From positions 248,001 to 312,000 of the forward strand of contig NZ_ABGR01000002.1 in assembly GCF_000171815.1 (NCBI RefSeq): a stretch of DNA of 64,000 bases. The letters run 5' to 3'. Of this stretch, positions 37,271 through 47,168 are shown in pieces. Both the position numbers and the translations under genes were made by a program. The notes below the pieces were generated by a model. It had not been told where the DNA came from and ran no database searches. It saw nothing but the letters and a program-made list of their open reading frames with translations. Source of the DNA: Vibrio sp. AND4 (GTDB lineage: Bacteria > Pseudomonadota > Gammaproteobacteria > Enterobacterales > Vibrionaceae). Position 1 is the stretch's first letter, and each line of letters starts with the position of its first letter.

Positions 37271-38020
37271 TTAGATCTCGGTTTTCGCCCAATCTTTGAA
37301 ACGTTTCAGATGCGGTCGCGACCAGTCAGTTTTCACGCGAGTTTTTGTCAGCATGTAGGTTTCACGGAAGGCTTCAAACCACAATTTCAGACACTCCGAA
37401 GCTTGCTCTTCTCCCGCTTGTTTGAATACTAACGTCGCCACTTCTGCCGTTGATAAGTGTTGCTCATTATCTGAGTGACGCATAATGTATTCAGACAGTG
37501 ATTCCGGCTCAATAGAAAGTACAGGCAAAGATTTAAGAAACTCTGAACGACGGAAGATCTTACGCGCTTCACGCCAACTGCCATCAATGAAGATCAGTAA
37601 CCATTTTTTGCCAAAACCATCGGATGTCCTCAAACGCTCTTGGTTCAAATCAGCTAACAATCGTTCAGTGTCATCCACATAATCTGCTGGGAAGACAACC
37701 ACTGGTTGATAAGCATCGTTATGTAACAGCGCCAGCATCTCTTGAGAAGGCTCAGTACGATTCCATTGATACACGAAGGTCTCTTGAATCGTATCAGCAA
37801 TTAGACGTCCGGTATTACTTGGCTTGAACACTTCGTTTTCCGATACGATCAGCATGCAGGCAATGTTGGTTTCTATGTTGGGCTGAATGTCGCACAAACA
37901 ATATTGGTTAGAGACCTGACAATACGGACAGCGAACCACTTTACAGCCACGAGCATTAAACGGCTTCGTTGAGATAGATTGACGGTGCTGGTATAAACGA
38001 TGGAAAGCGTGGATTCTCAT
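37271..38020 (-). CDS. DTW-domain tRNA acp3U transferase, TapT-like
   Basis: 249 residues. CPYCQVSNQYCLCD near the N-terminus is the Cys-rich start of DTW proteins, and DGSWREARKIF is the DTW motif (D-x-S-W). Enzymes of this family (E. coli YfiP/TapT, YfiP at U47 of tRNA) transfer the aminocarboxypropyl group of S-adenosylmethionine to uridine. ATG 38020 starts MRIHAFHRLYQ; the longer frame adds 25 unlike residues. No neighbour shares its role. Confidence 0.87.
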   Translation of the reverse strand: MRIHAFHRLYQHRQSISTKPFNARGCKVVRCPYCQVSNQYCLCDIQPNIETNIACMLIVSENEVFKPSNTGRLIADTIQETFVYQWNRTEPSQEMLALLHNDAYQPVVVFPADYVDDTERLLADLNQERLRTSDGFGKKWLLIFIDGSWREARKIFRRSEFLKSLPVLSIEPESLSEYIMRHSDNEQHLSTAEVATLVFKQAGEEQASECLKLWFEAFRETYMLTKTRVKTDWSRPHLKRFKDWAKTEI

Positions 38021-38199
38021 GGATAAAAGTTGCCAGTTATATAAGGGCTTAATAAAGTAGAGCGTGATTCTACTTGTATCACCTGTGAGTCTCAAGAAAT
38101 GCAGGTGTAAGGACGATCATTTACTACGCTTTTTACGTTTTAAATTATTGTGATATGGCAAGGTTTTCGTAAATAAGCAAATCAATTAAGGAAATGAGC

Positions 38200-39003
38200 A
38201 TGACTGAAACCGCTTTTAACGACCCGTCGTGGCTGAGGCTGAGTATGTTTATTACCGTCTTAATGCTGTGCACCTTGTGGGAAAACAAGTTGCCGAGAAA
38301 AAGGCTGACTGTCGGTCGTTCATTCCGTTGGTTCAACAACCTCACTTTGGCCGCACTTAATAGCATCGTGATTGCGGTTGTAATGCCGATTGCTGCTTTC
38401 CAAACTGCTATCATCGCTCATGAAAACCAGTGGGGCCTACTGAATGCGCTTGCCTTACCAACTTGGTTAAATGTCCTGATGGCAGTTGTGATACTCGATC
38501 TCATCATCTATCTACAGCATGTTGTCTTCCATCGCGTTGAACCGCTATGGAAGCTCCATCGACTGCATCACGCCGACTTGGATATCGATGTCACAACTGG
38601 GACACGGTTCCACCCACTCGAAATCATTCTCTCTATGGCGGTGAAAGTCGCTGCTGTTTTCGTACTGGGTGTTCATCCTATCGCCATCGTGGTGTTTGAA
38701 ATTATATTGAATGCCAGTGCAATGTTTAGCCATTGCAATGCAAAGCTACCATCAACTTGGGACGTGAAGTTACGTAAGTGGGTTGTGACACCAGACATGC
38801 ACCGCGTACACCACTCTGTCATCGCACGCGAAACACATTCAAATTTTGGCTTCTTCTTGTCGATCTGGGATCGTTTGTTCGGCACATACCTCGCTCAACC
38901 CGAAATGGGTCATGATGATGTTGTGATTGGTGTTCCAGAGATCCGCAACAAAGACGAGCAAAGATTGGATAAACTGATCACCCAACCATTTCGCTTTAGA
39001 TAG
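38200..39003 (+). CDS. Sterol desaturase / fatty acid hydroxylase family protein
   Basis: 267 residues with three or four helices and the histidine clusters of the di-iron family: HVVFH, HRLHHAD and HRVHHS. These bind two irons and use oxygen to hydroxylate or desaturate a lipid in the inner membrane; the substrate is not known here. The second ATG at 38200 has AAGG 7 nt before it; ATG 38194 is too close to it. Such genes are common in marine proteobacteria and often stand alone. Confidence 0.85.
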   Translation: MTETAFNDPSWLRLSMFITVLMLCTLWENKLPRKRLTVGRSFRWFNNLTLAALNSIVIAVVMPIAAFQTAIIAHENQWGLLNALALPTWLNVLMAVVILDLIIYLQHVVFHRVEPLWKLHRLHHADLDIDVTTGTRFHPLEIILSMAVKVAAVFVLGVHPIAIVVFEIILNASAMFSHCNAKLPSTWDVKLRKWVVTPDMHRVHHSVIARETHSNFGFFLSIWDRLFGTYLAQPEMGHDDVVIGVPEIRNKDEQRLDKLITQPFRFR

Positions 39004-39141
39004 AACACTTTTTGAGATAACTCATCAAATTATCCCCCAAGCACCTCCATTTCTTTGAAACATGTGTTAGAAAGAGCTATACACAGTAAAGGGTATTGGA
39101 TGTAACGTTTGAATATCAGGTTAAAATTGTTGGGGTAACAG

Positions 39142-39630
39142 GTGGGTGACGTGCGTCGTATTTATTTTCTTTTGATGATCAGTGTGTTTTTGAGTGCTTG
39201 TTCATCCGGGCCAGATCCAGAAACACACGTAGAAACTTCCATTCCCGTCTCCCAGCTTCTGTCTAATAATCAAAGCTTGTTTGACTTTTTTAATGAATGG
39301 CAAGGCACACCTTATCGATTCGGTGGAACCCAAAAGTCCGGAATTGACTGCTCCGCATTCGTGCAAAAAGCATTTGTCGAAGCCTACAAAATGTCACTTC
39401 CGCGAACCACACGTCAGCAATCTAAGCAAGGCGTTGAAATGAGTTGGTCTGACGCGCAACAGGGTGATTTGGTATTTTTTAAAACAAAAAGAAACACCTA
39501 TCACGTAGGTATCTATCTAGGAAATAAACAGTTTATGCACGCTTCAGCATCGAAAGGCGTGATTATTTCTAGAATAGATAACCCTTACTGGGCAGCAAAG
39601 TTTTGGCAAGTAAGAAGAGTTACACTGTAA
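39142..39630 (+). CDS. NlpC/P60 lipoprotein, MepS-like
   Basis: 162 residues. Lipobox FLSAC20 marks a lipoprotein anchored after signal peptidase II. The NlpC/P60 domain covers about 50-160 with catalytic C70 (GIDCSAF), H121 (YHVGIY) and H133. Related to E. coli Spr/MepS, a DD-endopeptidase that cuts peptide cross-links of peptidoglycan. GTG 39142 and GTG 39151 are both possible starts, each with a purine-rich site; I keep the first. Gene is alone in its transcript. Confidence 0.88.
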   Translation: MGDVRRIYFLLMISVFLSACSSGPDPETHVETSIPVSQLLSNNQSLFDFFNEWQGTPYRFGGTQKSGIDCSAFVQKAFVEAYKMSLPRTTRQQSKQGVEMSWSDAQQGDLVFFKTKRNTYHVGIYLGNKQFMHASASKGVIISRIDNPYWAAKFWQVRRVTL

Positions 39631-39665
39631 CTCTTCATATGGCATGAAGTAATAACGGATTCGAA

Positions 39666-40010
39666 TCAGTCGTACGTCGCAACGGCAGTGTCAAATAAGT
39701 TTTTCACCAGCGCAATGTACTCATCCAAAAAAGCGATCTGTTCATTGGTCGCTTTCTTGGCCCATCCCCCCGCAAGTACTTCACCTAAATCTTCAACTAC
39801 TGCATCAGCCTCTTTTAGTAACTTAAAGCGCACACTTGAATGCAATTCTGGGTTTTGTTCGAATATCGCCATGATGTTCGATGCAACCATGTCAGTAACA
39901 ACGTCTTCAATGCTTTCTAATCCGGTGTCACCGATTTCACACGTAAATACGTCTAAGTTAAGTGATAAGTGCTCGATGAGAGCGAGATAGCCGTCGGTTT
40001 CTACAACCAC
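39666..40010 (-). CDS. DUF3802 family protein
   Basis: 114 residues, acidic, helical. MVVETDGYLALIEHLSLNLDVF is typical of the DUF3802 family of vibrios. No motif that suggests activity is seen. It stands alone, convergent with the NlpC/P60 gene. Confidence 0.75.
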   Translation of the reverse strand: MVVETDGYLALIEHLSLNLDVFTCEIGDTGLESIEDVVTDMVASNIMAIFEQNPELHSSVRFKLLKEADAVVEDLGEVLAGGWAKKATNEQIAFLDEYIALVKNLFDTAVATYD

Positions 40011-40150
40011 TGTATTTCTCCGTTTTGTGCAAGTCTTTGAAGCTGAAAGTCAATTAGCCTCAATAGTAAGACATGCCGAGAAAATTTCATTAACTTATTT
40101 AATATAAACGAACATTGGTGCTTCAAGTGAGTGGTTTTTATTCAATCGAG

Positions 40151-41113
40151 TTAGTCTTCCTCGTGGCCGCAGGTTTGATTCCTGCCGTTTTCTTTAGCTC
40201 GATATAACGCGAGGTCAGCATTCTTCAACCATTGTGTATGACTCTCAAAGTACGATTTATACACACACACACCGACGCTTATTGTATAGTTGATCAAGAA
40301 CTCTTCAACTTTAACGATCTCTTGCTCAATCCGTTTTCTTAATCGTTCAGCAAAGTAAATTGCTTGCTCTTGATTGGTGTCTGGTAACAGTACCGTGAAC
40401 TCTTCCCCGCCAAAACGACCACAAACATCATTACTACGCGCGGTTTTACTCAGTATACTGGAGGTACGACGAATCACCTCGTCGCCTGAGTGATGACCGT
40501 AGGTATCATTGACCTTTTTGAAGTGGTCAATATCGAAAATAACCAATGAACTCGCACCCTCAGTGACTTTAAGCTCAGCGAACTCTTCTTTTAACGATTG
40601 CTCCCAATAGGCTCGGTTAAACAAACCTGTGAGACCATCTTTACGACTGATCTCCGACAGGTGCTGGTTAGTTTCTCTCAAATGGATACGATTACGTGCT
40701 GTCTCTGACACATCATTTATTTGAATTGCAATATGACTAACATCATCTGATAACGAACGCAGCGGTGTGATCACAATATCTTGAAACATAAAGTTGCTGC
40801 TATTGGAGACCGGTGAAAAGTTGTTGAACTTAAATAAATATGGTCGGTTTTCCCAACTAGAAAATGAACGTGTCTCTAGGTCTGCAGATGTTTTAAGTTT
40901 GGTTTCTAACCAAATCCTCGGGAGTTCCTCGAAATGGTCGAACAAGCACTCACCAATAATGTCCTGAGATAAAGTACCACTGTAAGACTGCATGAAACTG
41001 TTCCAAACACAGACTTTATAATCCTGATCGAGAACGATGAGCCCGGAGTCCATGGTGTCCAATATTTGAGTAACCCAGTGAAAGTCTGCTATGTCCTGCG
41101 TAATCTCGGACAT
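40151..41113 (-). CDS. PAS-GGDEF diguanylate cyclase
   Basis: 320 residues. PAS domain at about 12-135 (MDSGLIVLDQDYKVCVWNSFMQ), then a GGDEF domain (155-315) with the active GGEEF and an intact upstream DIDHFKKVNDTYGHHSGD. It should make cyclic di-GMP, the messenger that favours biofilm. No inhibitory RxxD site is obvious just before GGEEF (the preceding residues are VCGRF). Start overlaps the stop of the upstream response regulator by one base, so the two are one unit. Confidence 0.92.
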   Translation of the reverse strand: MSEITQDIADFHWVTQILDTMDSGLIVLDQDYKVCVWNSFMQSYSGTLSQDIIGECLFDHFEELPRIWLETKLKTSADLETRSFSSWENRPYLFKFNNFSPVSNSSNFMFQDIVITPLRSLSDDVSHIAIQINDVSETARNRIHLRETNQHLSEISRKDGLTGLFNRAYWEQSLKEEFAELKVTEGASSLVIFDIDHFKKVNDTYGHHSGDEVIRRTSSILSKTARSNDVCGRFGGEEFTVLLPDTNQEQAIYFAERLRKRIEQEIVKVEEFLINYTISVGVCVYKSYFESHTQWLKNADLALYRAKENGRNQTCGHEED

Positions 41114-42099
41114 TAGATTTGCTCCATTATTTCATAGATGATTTCTACGGATGATTGATCTATCAGAAACAGAACTTCACACTCGAAGTCTAGTGATTCT
41201 GCCATGTAGGTATATTCAATGGTAAAGAGTTCACCAGATTCTTGATTATCTTTACAGTAAGGCGTTACCGTCTCGATGATGCCAGGCTGACGAAGTGAAA
41301 ACTGTTTATCTAGCTGATTTCCTAAAGAGGTTAAGAAGGATGAAACCAGTAAGTTTGACACGTTCAAAATGATTTCGTTGTACGGAGTAAATTCCAGTAA
41401 ATAACCGAGACGCTCACCAATATGATTAATGTCTTTACCACGTAAGCAAACCAAAGCTTCACCATGGATCCCCCCGCCGACGAAGCGTTGCGCGACCGCC
41501 ACAGAGCCTTCTCTTCCGATGACATCCACTTGCGTCATATACAGTTCACCATAAGAAAGAGGACCAACGTGAGGAACTGGAAGCTGAATAAATTCACCTA
41601 AATGGTCGGCCATGATCGCTGCACCTTTGCCCAGAGCGATATTGGTGACTTCACGAAACTTCGATAAGGGAGAAACTTCAATAGCAGGTAAAGGTTTCAT
41701 AGTAGATGAAGGTTCAGAGCAAGTGCGGGAACTGATGGCATAATGCAGTCCCAGCCTCTGATAAAGAGGGACAACCTCTACTTCAGAAATCGGCTTGGTG
41801 ATGAATTCCATTGCACCAAGATCTATGCATCGTTGCTTGGCTTCACGTTGAGCGTCTCCCGATATAATGACAACCTTAGTTTGGTATTTATTCACGGGCA
41901 TCGACCTTAGAACTTCGAAACCATCCATGACCGGCATAGTCAGATCGAGGAACAAAACGTCAATATTTTGTTCGGTAAGGATTTGCAAAGCCTCGTGGCC
42001 ATCTTGGGCCTCAAGTAGGTGCAATGATGTATCTTGAACGATGGAGCGGATAATCAACTTTCGTGCGACTGCCGAATCATCACAAATCAGTATTTTCAT
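41113..42099 (-). CDS. Response regulator with a CheC/CheX-like phosphatase domain
   Basis: 328 residues. Receiver domain 1-120 with phosphoacceptor D52 and acidic D7/D8. From about 145 the rest looks like the CheC/CheX fold (LSKFREVTNIALGKGAAIMA and YNEIILNVSNLLVSSFL), including the conserved E-x2-N-like pairs. CheC/CheX domains dephosphorylate receivers, so the protein may self-limit or act on another regulator. It overlaps the PAS-GGDEF gene, so a signal from an unlinked kinase may set cyclic di-GMP output. No kinase gene is next to it. Confidence 0.85.
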   Translation of the reverse strand: MKILICDDSAVARKLIIRSIVQDTSLHLLEAQDGHEALQILTEQNIDVLFLDLTMPVMDGFEVLRSMPVNKYQTKVVIISGDAQREAKQRCIDLGAMEFITKPISEVEVVPLYQRLGLHYAISSRTCSEPSSTMKPLPAIEVSPLSKFREVTNIALGKGAAIMADHLGEFIQLPVPHVGPLSYGELYMTQVDVIGREGSVAVAQRFVGGGIHGEALVCLRGKDINHIGERLGYLLEFTPYNEIILNVSNLLVSSFLTSLGNQLDKQFSLRQPGIIETVTPYCKDNQESGELFTIEYTYMAESLDFECEVLFLIDQSSVEIIYEIMEQI

Positions 42100-42323
42100 G
42101 TCACCAAAGGAACTAAAGTCAAAAAAATAATAATACTAGCTGTTCTGTTATAGCTCCATATGTTAGGCCGATAAATCATAGGGTTATAGGCGACGTAATT
42201 CACAGTTATAAACATTTTTCACTATAGGCGAAAAAAATATAGTCGAAGTTTGCCTTTACAGGCGTCAATGTTCTGCCGTTTATCCTAAACTATTGTAGGT
42301 CAAATAGATAAGCGAGGTTTTGT

Positions 42324-43190
42324 ATGTGGCAAGCAATATCGCAGCAGCTTTCTGATACCCTGATGTTTGAATATCTAATTTCTGAAAAGGTCAAACTCTC
42401 AGGTGGAGACACCAGCGAAAGCTATATGATCAACGACGGAGAGCAACGTTATTTCGTTAAGATCAACGACAAAGATTTTCTAGCCAATTTTGAAGTCGAA
42501 GCTGAAAGTCTTCACTTAATACGCGAGACCTCAACTCTATTTGTCCCAGAAGTTGTTTTGGTCGGTAAAACCAAGACGCATTCCTTTATCATCTTAAATT
42601 ATTTGCCAACGAAACCACTCGAAGATGATTGCAATAGCTTCAAGATGGGCCAACAATTAGCGCGGCTACATTTATGGGGAGAACAAAAAGAGTACGGTTT
42701 CGATACTGACAATTATATTGGCCCCACCCTACAACCTAATCAGTGGCATAAGAAATGGTGTGTTTTCTTTGCTGAGCAACGTATAGGCTGGCAGCTTCAA
42801 TTGTTGAAAGAAAAAGGTGTTTATCTTGTAGATATCGATGACTTTACTGACGTTGTGAAACAGCTTCTGACCCATCACACCCCTCAACCTTCCCTTTTAC
42901 ACGGCGACTTGTGGAGCGGCAATGTTGCGTTGACCCCCGCAGGGCCTATCTGTTATGACCCTTCTTGTTACTGGGGGGATCGCGAATGTGACCTCGCCAT
43001 GACAGAGTTTTTTGGTGGTTTTCATGCTCATTTTTACCAAGGGTATGAGTCTGTTGCCCCACTTCCAGTTGGATACGAACAACGTAAAGACATTTATAAC
43101 CTTTACCATGCACTCAACCATTGTAATCTGTTTGGCGGGCATTATCTCGAGCAGGCGCAATCGATAATCAAAAGGATAATGACTCTCTGA
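42324..43190 (+). CDS. Fructosamine-kinase family protein, YniA-like
   Basis: 288 residues, aminoglycoside-phosphotransferase-like fold. LSGGDTSESYMI near the N-terminus, then HGDLWSGN (catalytic loop) and DPSCYWGDRECDLAM (metal-binding segment), identical in layout to E. coli YniA and other fructosamine-3-kinase relatives, which phosphorylate ketoamines on sugar-damaged proteins. ATG 42324 has AGCGAGG upstream. Monocistronic. Confidence 0.9.
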   Translation: MWQAISQQLSDTLMFEYLISEKVKLSGGDTSESYMINDGEQRYFVKINDKDFLANFEVEAESLHLIRETSTLFVPEVVLVGKTKTHSFIILNYLPTKPLEDDCNSFKMGQQLARLHLWGEQKEYGFDTDNYIGPTLQPNQWHKKWCVFFAEQRIGWQLQLLKEKGVYLVDIDDFTDVVKQLLTHHTPQPSLLHGDLWSGNVALTPAGPICYDPSCYWGDRECDLAMTEFFGGFHAHFYQGYESVAPLPVGYEQRKDIYNLYHALNHCNLFGGHYLEQAQSIIKRIMTL

Positions 43191-43435
43191 TATAAAAAAA
43201 GATCATAACAGAGTTGCAATTATCGACGAGCATCACCTCGGTTAAAGGTTCTTTTCCCGACATTGAGGTGGCATTCATCTTTCATACTTATTTCGACGCA
43301 ATTAGCAACAATAATACCTAATATTGTAAGTAACTTGTTGGTTAGCTTCTTCGAATCAAAAAAGTGAACATAAACAAGGATGGTTTATATTAGGCGACCA
43401 CGTTTTTAAAGCCCTACAAGACGAGGAGTTCATGT

Positions 43436-43630
43436 ATGCGAAAATATACTGAAAGACATGTAAAATGTCCTCATTGCGGCCATTCAATCGGGATCACCCT
43501 CGATGCTAGTAATGGTAACCAAGAGTTTTATGATGATTGTCCGATTTGTTGCCATGCTATTCACCTCAACATGAAAGTTGATGAATTACAGCAAAAAGTC
43601 GATTTGTTTATTGACGACAATTATGAGTAG
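43436..43630 (+). CDS. CPXCG-type cysteine-rich small protein
   Basis: 64 residues with CPHCG and CPICC, two CxxC motifs that should bind one zinc. Belongs to the small CPXCG proteins common in marine gamma-proteobacteria, with no assigned role. ATG 43436 follows GAGGAG by 6 nt, a strong site. Acidic C-terminus. Confidence 0.85.
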   Translation: MRKYTERHVKCPHCGHSIGITLDASNGNQEFYDDCPICCHAIHLNMKVDELQQKVDLFIDDNYE

Positions 43631-43651
43631 AAATCATTGTTTCCATAGAAT

Positions 43652-43680
43652 ATTAAAGGAGCTTTTGACGCTCCTTTAAT
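43652..43680. terminator. Bidirectional terminator between the CPXCG and ribC genes
   Basis: ATTAAAGGAGC and GCTCCTTTAAT pair over 11 bases around TTTTGAC, between convergent genes. Confidence 0.8.
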
Positions 43681-43707
43681 AGTCTTGCCAACGCCACTAT
43701 TGTACGC

Positions 43708-44319
43708 CTAACCTTGCTTCGCAGCCAAAACACGTTCAACCGTGTCGACAATCGCTTGCGTTTGTGGGTCAAATTCTACATTGACCTTAGCTCCGACTTG
43801 GCGACAACCAAACAAAGTTCTTTCCAACGTCTCTGGAATTAAATGAACAGAGAAACTGTTGTTTGCAACTTCACCAATGGTCAAAGAACACCCGTCTAGG
43901 CCGATATAACCTTTGGCAAGCACGTACTTCATTGATTCTTGTGGCAGTGTGAACCAAATCGTACGATTGTTTGGTGTATCTATCACTTCCGAGATTTCAG
44001 CCATCAAGCTGATGTGGCCCGACATGCTGTGACCACCAATCTCATCACCAAACTTAGCCGCGCGCTCAATATTTACGTAGTCACCCTCTATCAGGTTACC
44101 AAGGTTAGTCAAAGTGAGGGTTGCTTGCATTAGGTCAAAGCTGATTTGAGTCCCTTCGATTTTGGTGACAGTGAGACAACAACCGTTGTGCGCAACAGAA
44201 GCGCCGATCTCTAGCCCCTCATTCAATGCCTCCTCGATCTCTAATATATGTGTTTGAAAACGATCTTTCTTGTCGATATTGACAACTTTAGCCTTACCTT
44301 GAACGATTCCTGTAAACAT
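43708..44319 (-). CDS. ribC: Riboflavin synthase alpha subunit
   Basis: 203 residues; makes riboflavin from two 6,7-dimethyl-8-ribityllumazine molecules. Start MFTGIVQGKAKVV and the two repeated lumazine-binding barrels (1-90, 91-190) agree closely with E. coli RibC (also called RibE), including NGCCLTVT, GGHSMSGHI and HLIPETLERT. As in E. coli, it is divergent from a MATE pump gene. No FMN riboswitch was seen upstream. Confidence 0.93.
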   Translation of the reverse strand: MFTGIVQGKAKVVNIDKKDRFQTHILEIEEALNEGLEIGASVAHNGCCLTVTKIEGTQISFDLMQATLTLTNLGNLIEGDYVNIERAAKFGDEIGGHSMSGHISLMAEISEVIDTPNNRTIWFTLPQESMKYVLAKGYIGLDGCSLTIGEVANNSFSVHLIPETLERTLFGCRQVGAKVNVEFDPQTQAIVDTVERVLAAKQG

Positions 44320-44612
44320 TCTTTTTACCTATTGGTTAGAAGCGACTGATAGCCAAGACAAACGTCCGCTGATGGTTTATGTAACTAGCCAATAAACTAT
44401 CTATCAATTAGCCCAAATATCACGCGTTATGGGTATGGTATCGAAGCAGACAATTGTTTATCATCTGCGCGGAGTTCCTTCGAGGCATTTTTTCACCTTA
44501 TAGTGACTAAAATCAACCATCAGATCAGTTCATCACATCTTTTGTCCTCAAGCACTCCCTATCTTTTCAAACAATGTCTTTTACAACATACAGTTCCTCT
44601 CTGGAGTATTTC

Positions 44613-45983
44613 GTGCATCGCTATAAAGAAGAAGCATCGAGTCTTATTAAATTAGCAACCCCTGTGTTGATCGCTTCTGTCGCGCAAACGGGGATGGGCT
44701 TTGTCGATACCGTCATGGCCGGTGGCGTCAGTGCCACAGATATGGCAGCGGTATCGGTAGCTGCAAGTATCTGGCTTCCATCAATACTGTTTGGTGTGGG
44801 CTTATTAATGGCACTTGTACCAGTGGTCGCTCAACTTAATGGTTCAGGTCGACGTGTAAAAATCCCCTTTGAGATCCAACAAGGTATAGTTCTTGCGCTA
44901 CTCATTAGTATTCCAATTATTGGCGTACTGTTCCAAACGCAATTCATACTTGAATTGATGGATGTTGAAGCGGTGATGACAGAAAAGACTATTGGCTATA
45001 TCCACGCAGTGATCTTTGCGGTTCCCGCATTCTTGTTGTTCCAAACTTTACGCAGTTTTACAGATGGTATGTCACTGACCAAACCCGCTATGTTCATCGG
45101 CTTTGTTGGGTTGATGCTAAACATTCCGCTTAACTGGATTTTCGTTTATGGCAAGTTTGGTGCACCTGCACTTGGTGGTGTGGGCTGTGGTGTTGCAACA
45201 ACAATAGTGTATTGGATAATGTTCGGTTTGCTGTTGCTTTACGTTACCACGTCTGCACGCCTCAAAAGCATCAACTTATTCGGCGAATTTCACAAGCCCC
45301 AGATTAAAGCTCAAATTCGTTTATTCAAACTGGGCTTTCCGGTCGCTGCTGCTTTGTTCTTTGAAGTAACACTGTTTGCGGTGGTTGCACTCTTGGTTTC
45401 CCCGTTGGGGCCCATCATTGTCGCTGCTCACCAAGTCGCCATTAACTTCTCTTCACTTGTATTCATGCTTCCAATGAGCGTGGGCGCAGCAGTAAGTATC
45501 CGAGTGGGTCACCGATTGGGTGAAGAGAACGTCGATGGAGCACGCGTTGCTTCTCGTGTTGGTGTTATCGTTGGTCTGGTGCTTGCGATGATAACAGCCA
45601 TACTAACGGTTCTCTTTCGAGAGCAGATTGCCCTGCTTTACACAAACAGCCCAGAGGTTGTTGAACTTGCGATGGTGCTATTGTTGTTTGCCGCAATTTA
45701 CCAGTGTACCGATGCGGTACAAGTAATTGCTGCCGGTGCATTGCGTGGCTACAAAGATATGCGTGCTATCTTCAACCGAACCTTCATTGCATACTGGTTA
45801 CTTGGGCTACCTATCGGCTATGTACTTGGCCGCACAGATTGGGTTGTCGAGCCTATGGGTGCACAAGGTTTTTGGCTAGGCTTTATTATTGGCCTGTCTT
45901 CGGCAGCGTTTCTATTGGGTATCCGCTTACGCTGGATGCATCGTCAGGCTCCAGAGGTACAATTGAACTTCTCTCAGCATTGA
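44613..45983 (+). CDS. norM: MATE-family multidrug efflux pump NorM/MdtK
   Basis: 456 residues, 12 helices, sodium-driven export of cationic drugs and fluoroquinolones in known vibrio NorM proteins. GTG 44613 (MHRYKEEASSLIKLATP) has GGAG 6 nt upstream and gives the length of V. parahaemolyticus NorM; the longer frame to 44574 adds 13 residues. Sequence segments such as SPLGPIIVAAHQVAINFSS are nearly the family standard. A terminator follows. Confidence 0.93.
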   Translation: MHRYKEEASSLIKLATPVLIASVAQTGMGFVDTVMAGGVSATDMAAVSVAASIWLPSILFGVGLLMALVPVVAQLNGSGRRVKIPFEIQQGIVLALLISIPIIGVLFQTQFILELMDVEAVMTEKTIGYIHAVIFAVPAFLLFQTLRSFTDGMSLTKPAMFIGFVGLMLNIPLNWIFVYGKFGAPALGGVGCGVATTIVYWIMFGLLLLYVTTSARLKSINLFGEFHKPQIKAQIRLFKLGFPVAAALFFEVTLFAVVALLVSPLGPIIVAAHQVAINFSSLVFMLPMSVGAAVSIRVGHRLGEENVDGARVASRVGVIVGLVLAMITAILTVLFREQIALLYTNSPEVVELAMVLLLFAAIYQCTDAVQVIAAGALRGYKDMRAIFNRTFIAYWLLGLPIGYVLGRTDWVVEPMGAQGFWLGFIIGLSSAAFLLGIRLRWMHRQAPEVQLNFSQH

Positions 45984-46049
45984 TTTAAGTTCAAAACTAG
46001 CCTTGATAAATACGGGCATTCTAGACTGCTCTATTTCTCGCATTGCTTT

Positions 46050-46074
46050 AAAGCCAGCATACGCTGGCTTTTTT
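46050..46074 (+). terminator. Terminator after norM
   Basis: AAAGCCAGC-ATAC-GCTGGCTTTTTT hairpin with T run. Confidence 0.92.
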
Positions 46075-46130
46075 GATCGCTCACCTTGATCACAAAGTAT
46101 ACCCATTTAGGTGATTAATAAGGAAACGCT

Positions 46131-47153
46131 GTGAGAACTTCACTTACCGTAACAATGTTTGTGCTATTGGTAACCATGCTTAGTGGGTGCTCGAAATGGT
46201 TCACCCCTGAGAAAGCATTGTTTGAGAAATACAACCAACGCCTTGCGAACGTACTCGAAGTATCGGGATCCGAGCTCCCTCCCTCACCTGCGGTCAGTAT
46301 TCCCGACAAACGCGAGCTTTTTCAGGAGCTTCCTCGTCTCTCACTCGGCTTACTCGAAAGCTATCAACTGCGCCAATGTGGTCTGTTCAATTTAATTGCA
46401 GAAAAGAATTCGCAGCTCGGTAAAGTTCAAGATGCCTTTTATGACTTTGACTACCAAACCACCTTACTTAGAACGTTGGATGTATGCTTGAATGACTACC
46501 CATTAAATGATGAGGAAAGCACAAAACTGATTGGACTCTACGACAAAAAATGGCACCACTTTATTGTGCACCTCGACAACATGTTACTGACCAGTGACGC
46601 AATGCGTAAACAGATGTCGGGCGCCTCTTGGCTGCCCCTCAAAAGCAAAGCTCACGTTGCGCACGTGCGTGACACTTTTTTAGTGTTGGACGCTATGTAT
46701 CAAACTCCTCACCGCACCCTTTCACGCCTCCCGGATGCCACTGTCGTTGACTATCAGGAAGGAATGGAAAAATCACGTGTCGTTGGTCGTCTGTATTATA
46801 CACTCGTCGATGCAACTCACTGGCTGGATAAAACGACGCAGATGCTTGAGGCCAACCAGAAAAAAATCTTGTGTCTTCCCAACCGTGACACCACACAGTT
46901 CCGATATTTGAAAAATGTATTTCAATCTATCTATGTAGCAGAAGTCCAGCCATACATGGCATTTATTGATGGAACTTACCAGCAGTTGGAGGACGGGATT
47001 CGTTTAGTCGAGAGAAGAATGTCGGCACATGGAGTGAGATACGGTATTGACGAAGCGCACTTACAATTCCGACAAAAGACGTTAGAACACGTACAATTTT
47101 GGAAAAACTTATTTAAACGTTGCGGTGTCACTGTTGGTAACCAAAAAAATTAA
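46131..47153 (+). CDS. DUF3080 family lipoprotein
   Basis: 340 residues with a lipobox (LSGC at about 17-20), so a probable lipoprotein. The body is helical and matches the DUF3080 pattern (SLGLLESYQLRQCGLFNLIAEKNSQLGK), found in vibrios and Pseudomonas, without known function. GTG 46131 has AAGGAAACGCT upstream. Convergent with the ligase gene. Confidence 0.8.
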   Translation: MRTSLTVTMFVLLVTMLSGCSKWFTPEKALFEKYNQRLANVLEVSGSELPPSPAVSIPDKRELFQELPRLSLGLLESYQLRQCGLFNLIAEKNSQLGKVQDAFYDFDYQTTLLRTLDVCLNDYPLNDEESTKLIGLYDKKWHHFIVHLDNMLLTSDAMRKQMSGASWLPLKSKAHVAHVRDTFLVLDAMYQTPHRTLSRLPDATVVDYQEGMEKSRVVGRLYYTLVDATHWLDKTTQMLEANQKKILCLPNRDTTQFRYLKNVFQSIYVAEVQPYMAFIDGTYQQLEDGIRLVERRMSAHGVRYGIDEAHLQFRQKTLEHVQFWKNLFKRCGVTVGNQKN

Positions 47154-47168
47154 GCTATCGCGACCTAC

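Noticed and set aside
44320..44612. FMN riboswitch between ribC and norM
   Set aside because: None of the conserved RFN element segments was recognised in the gap.
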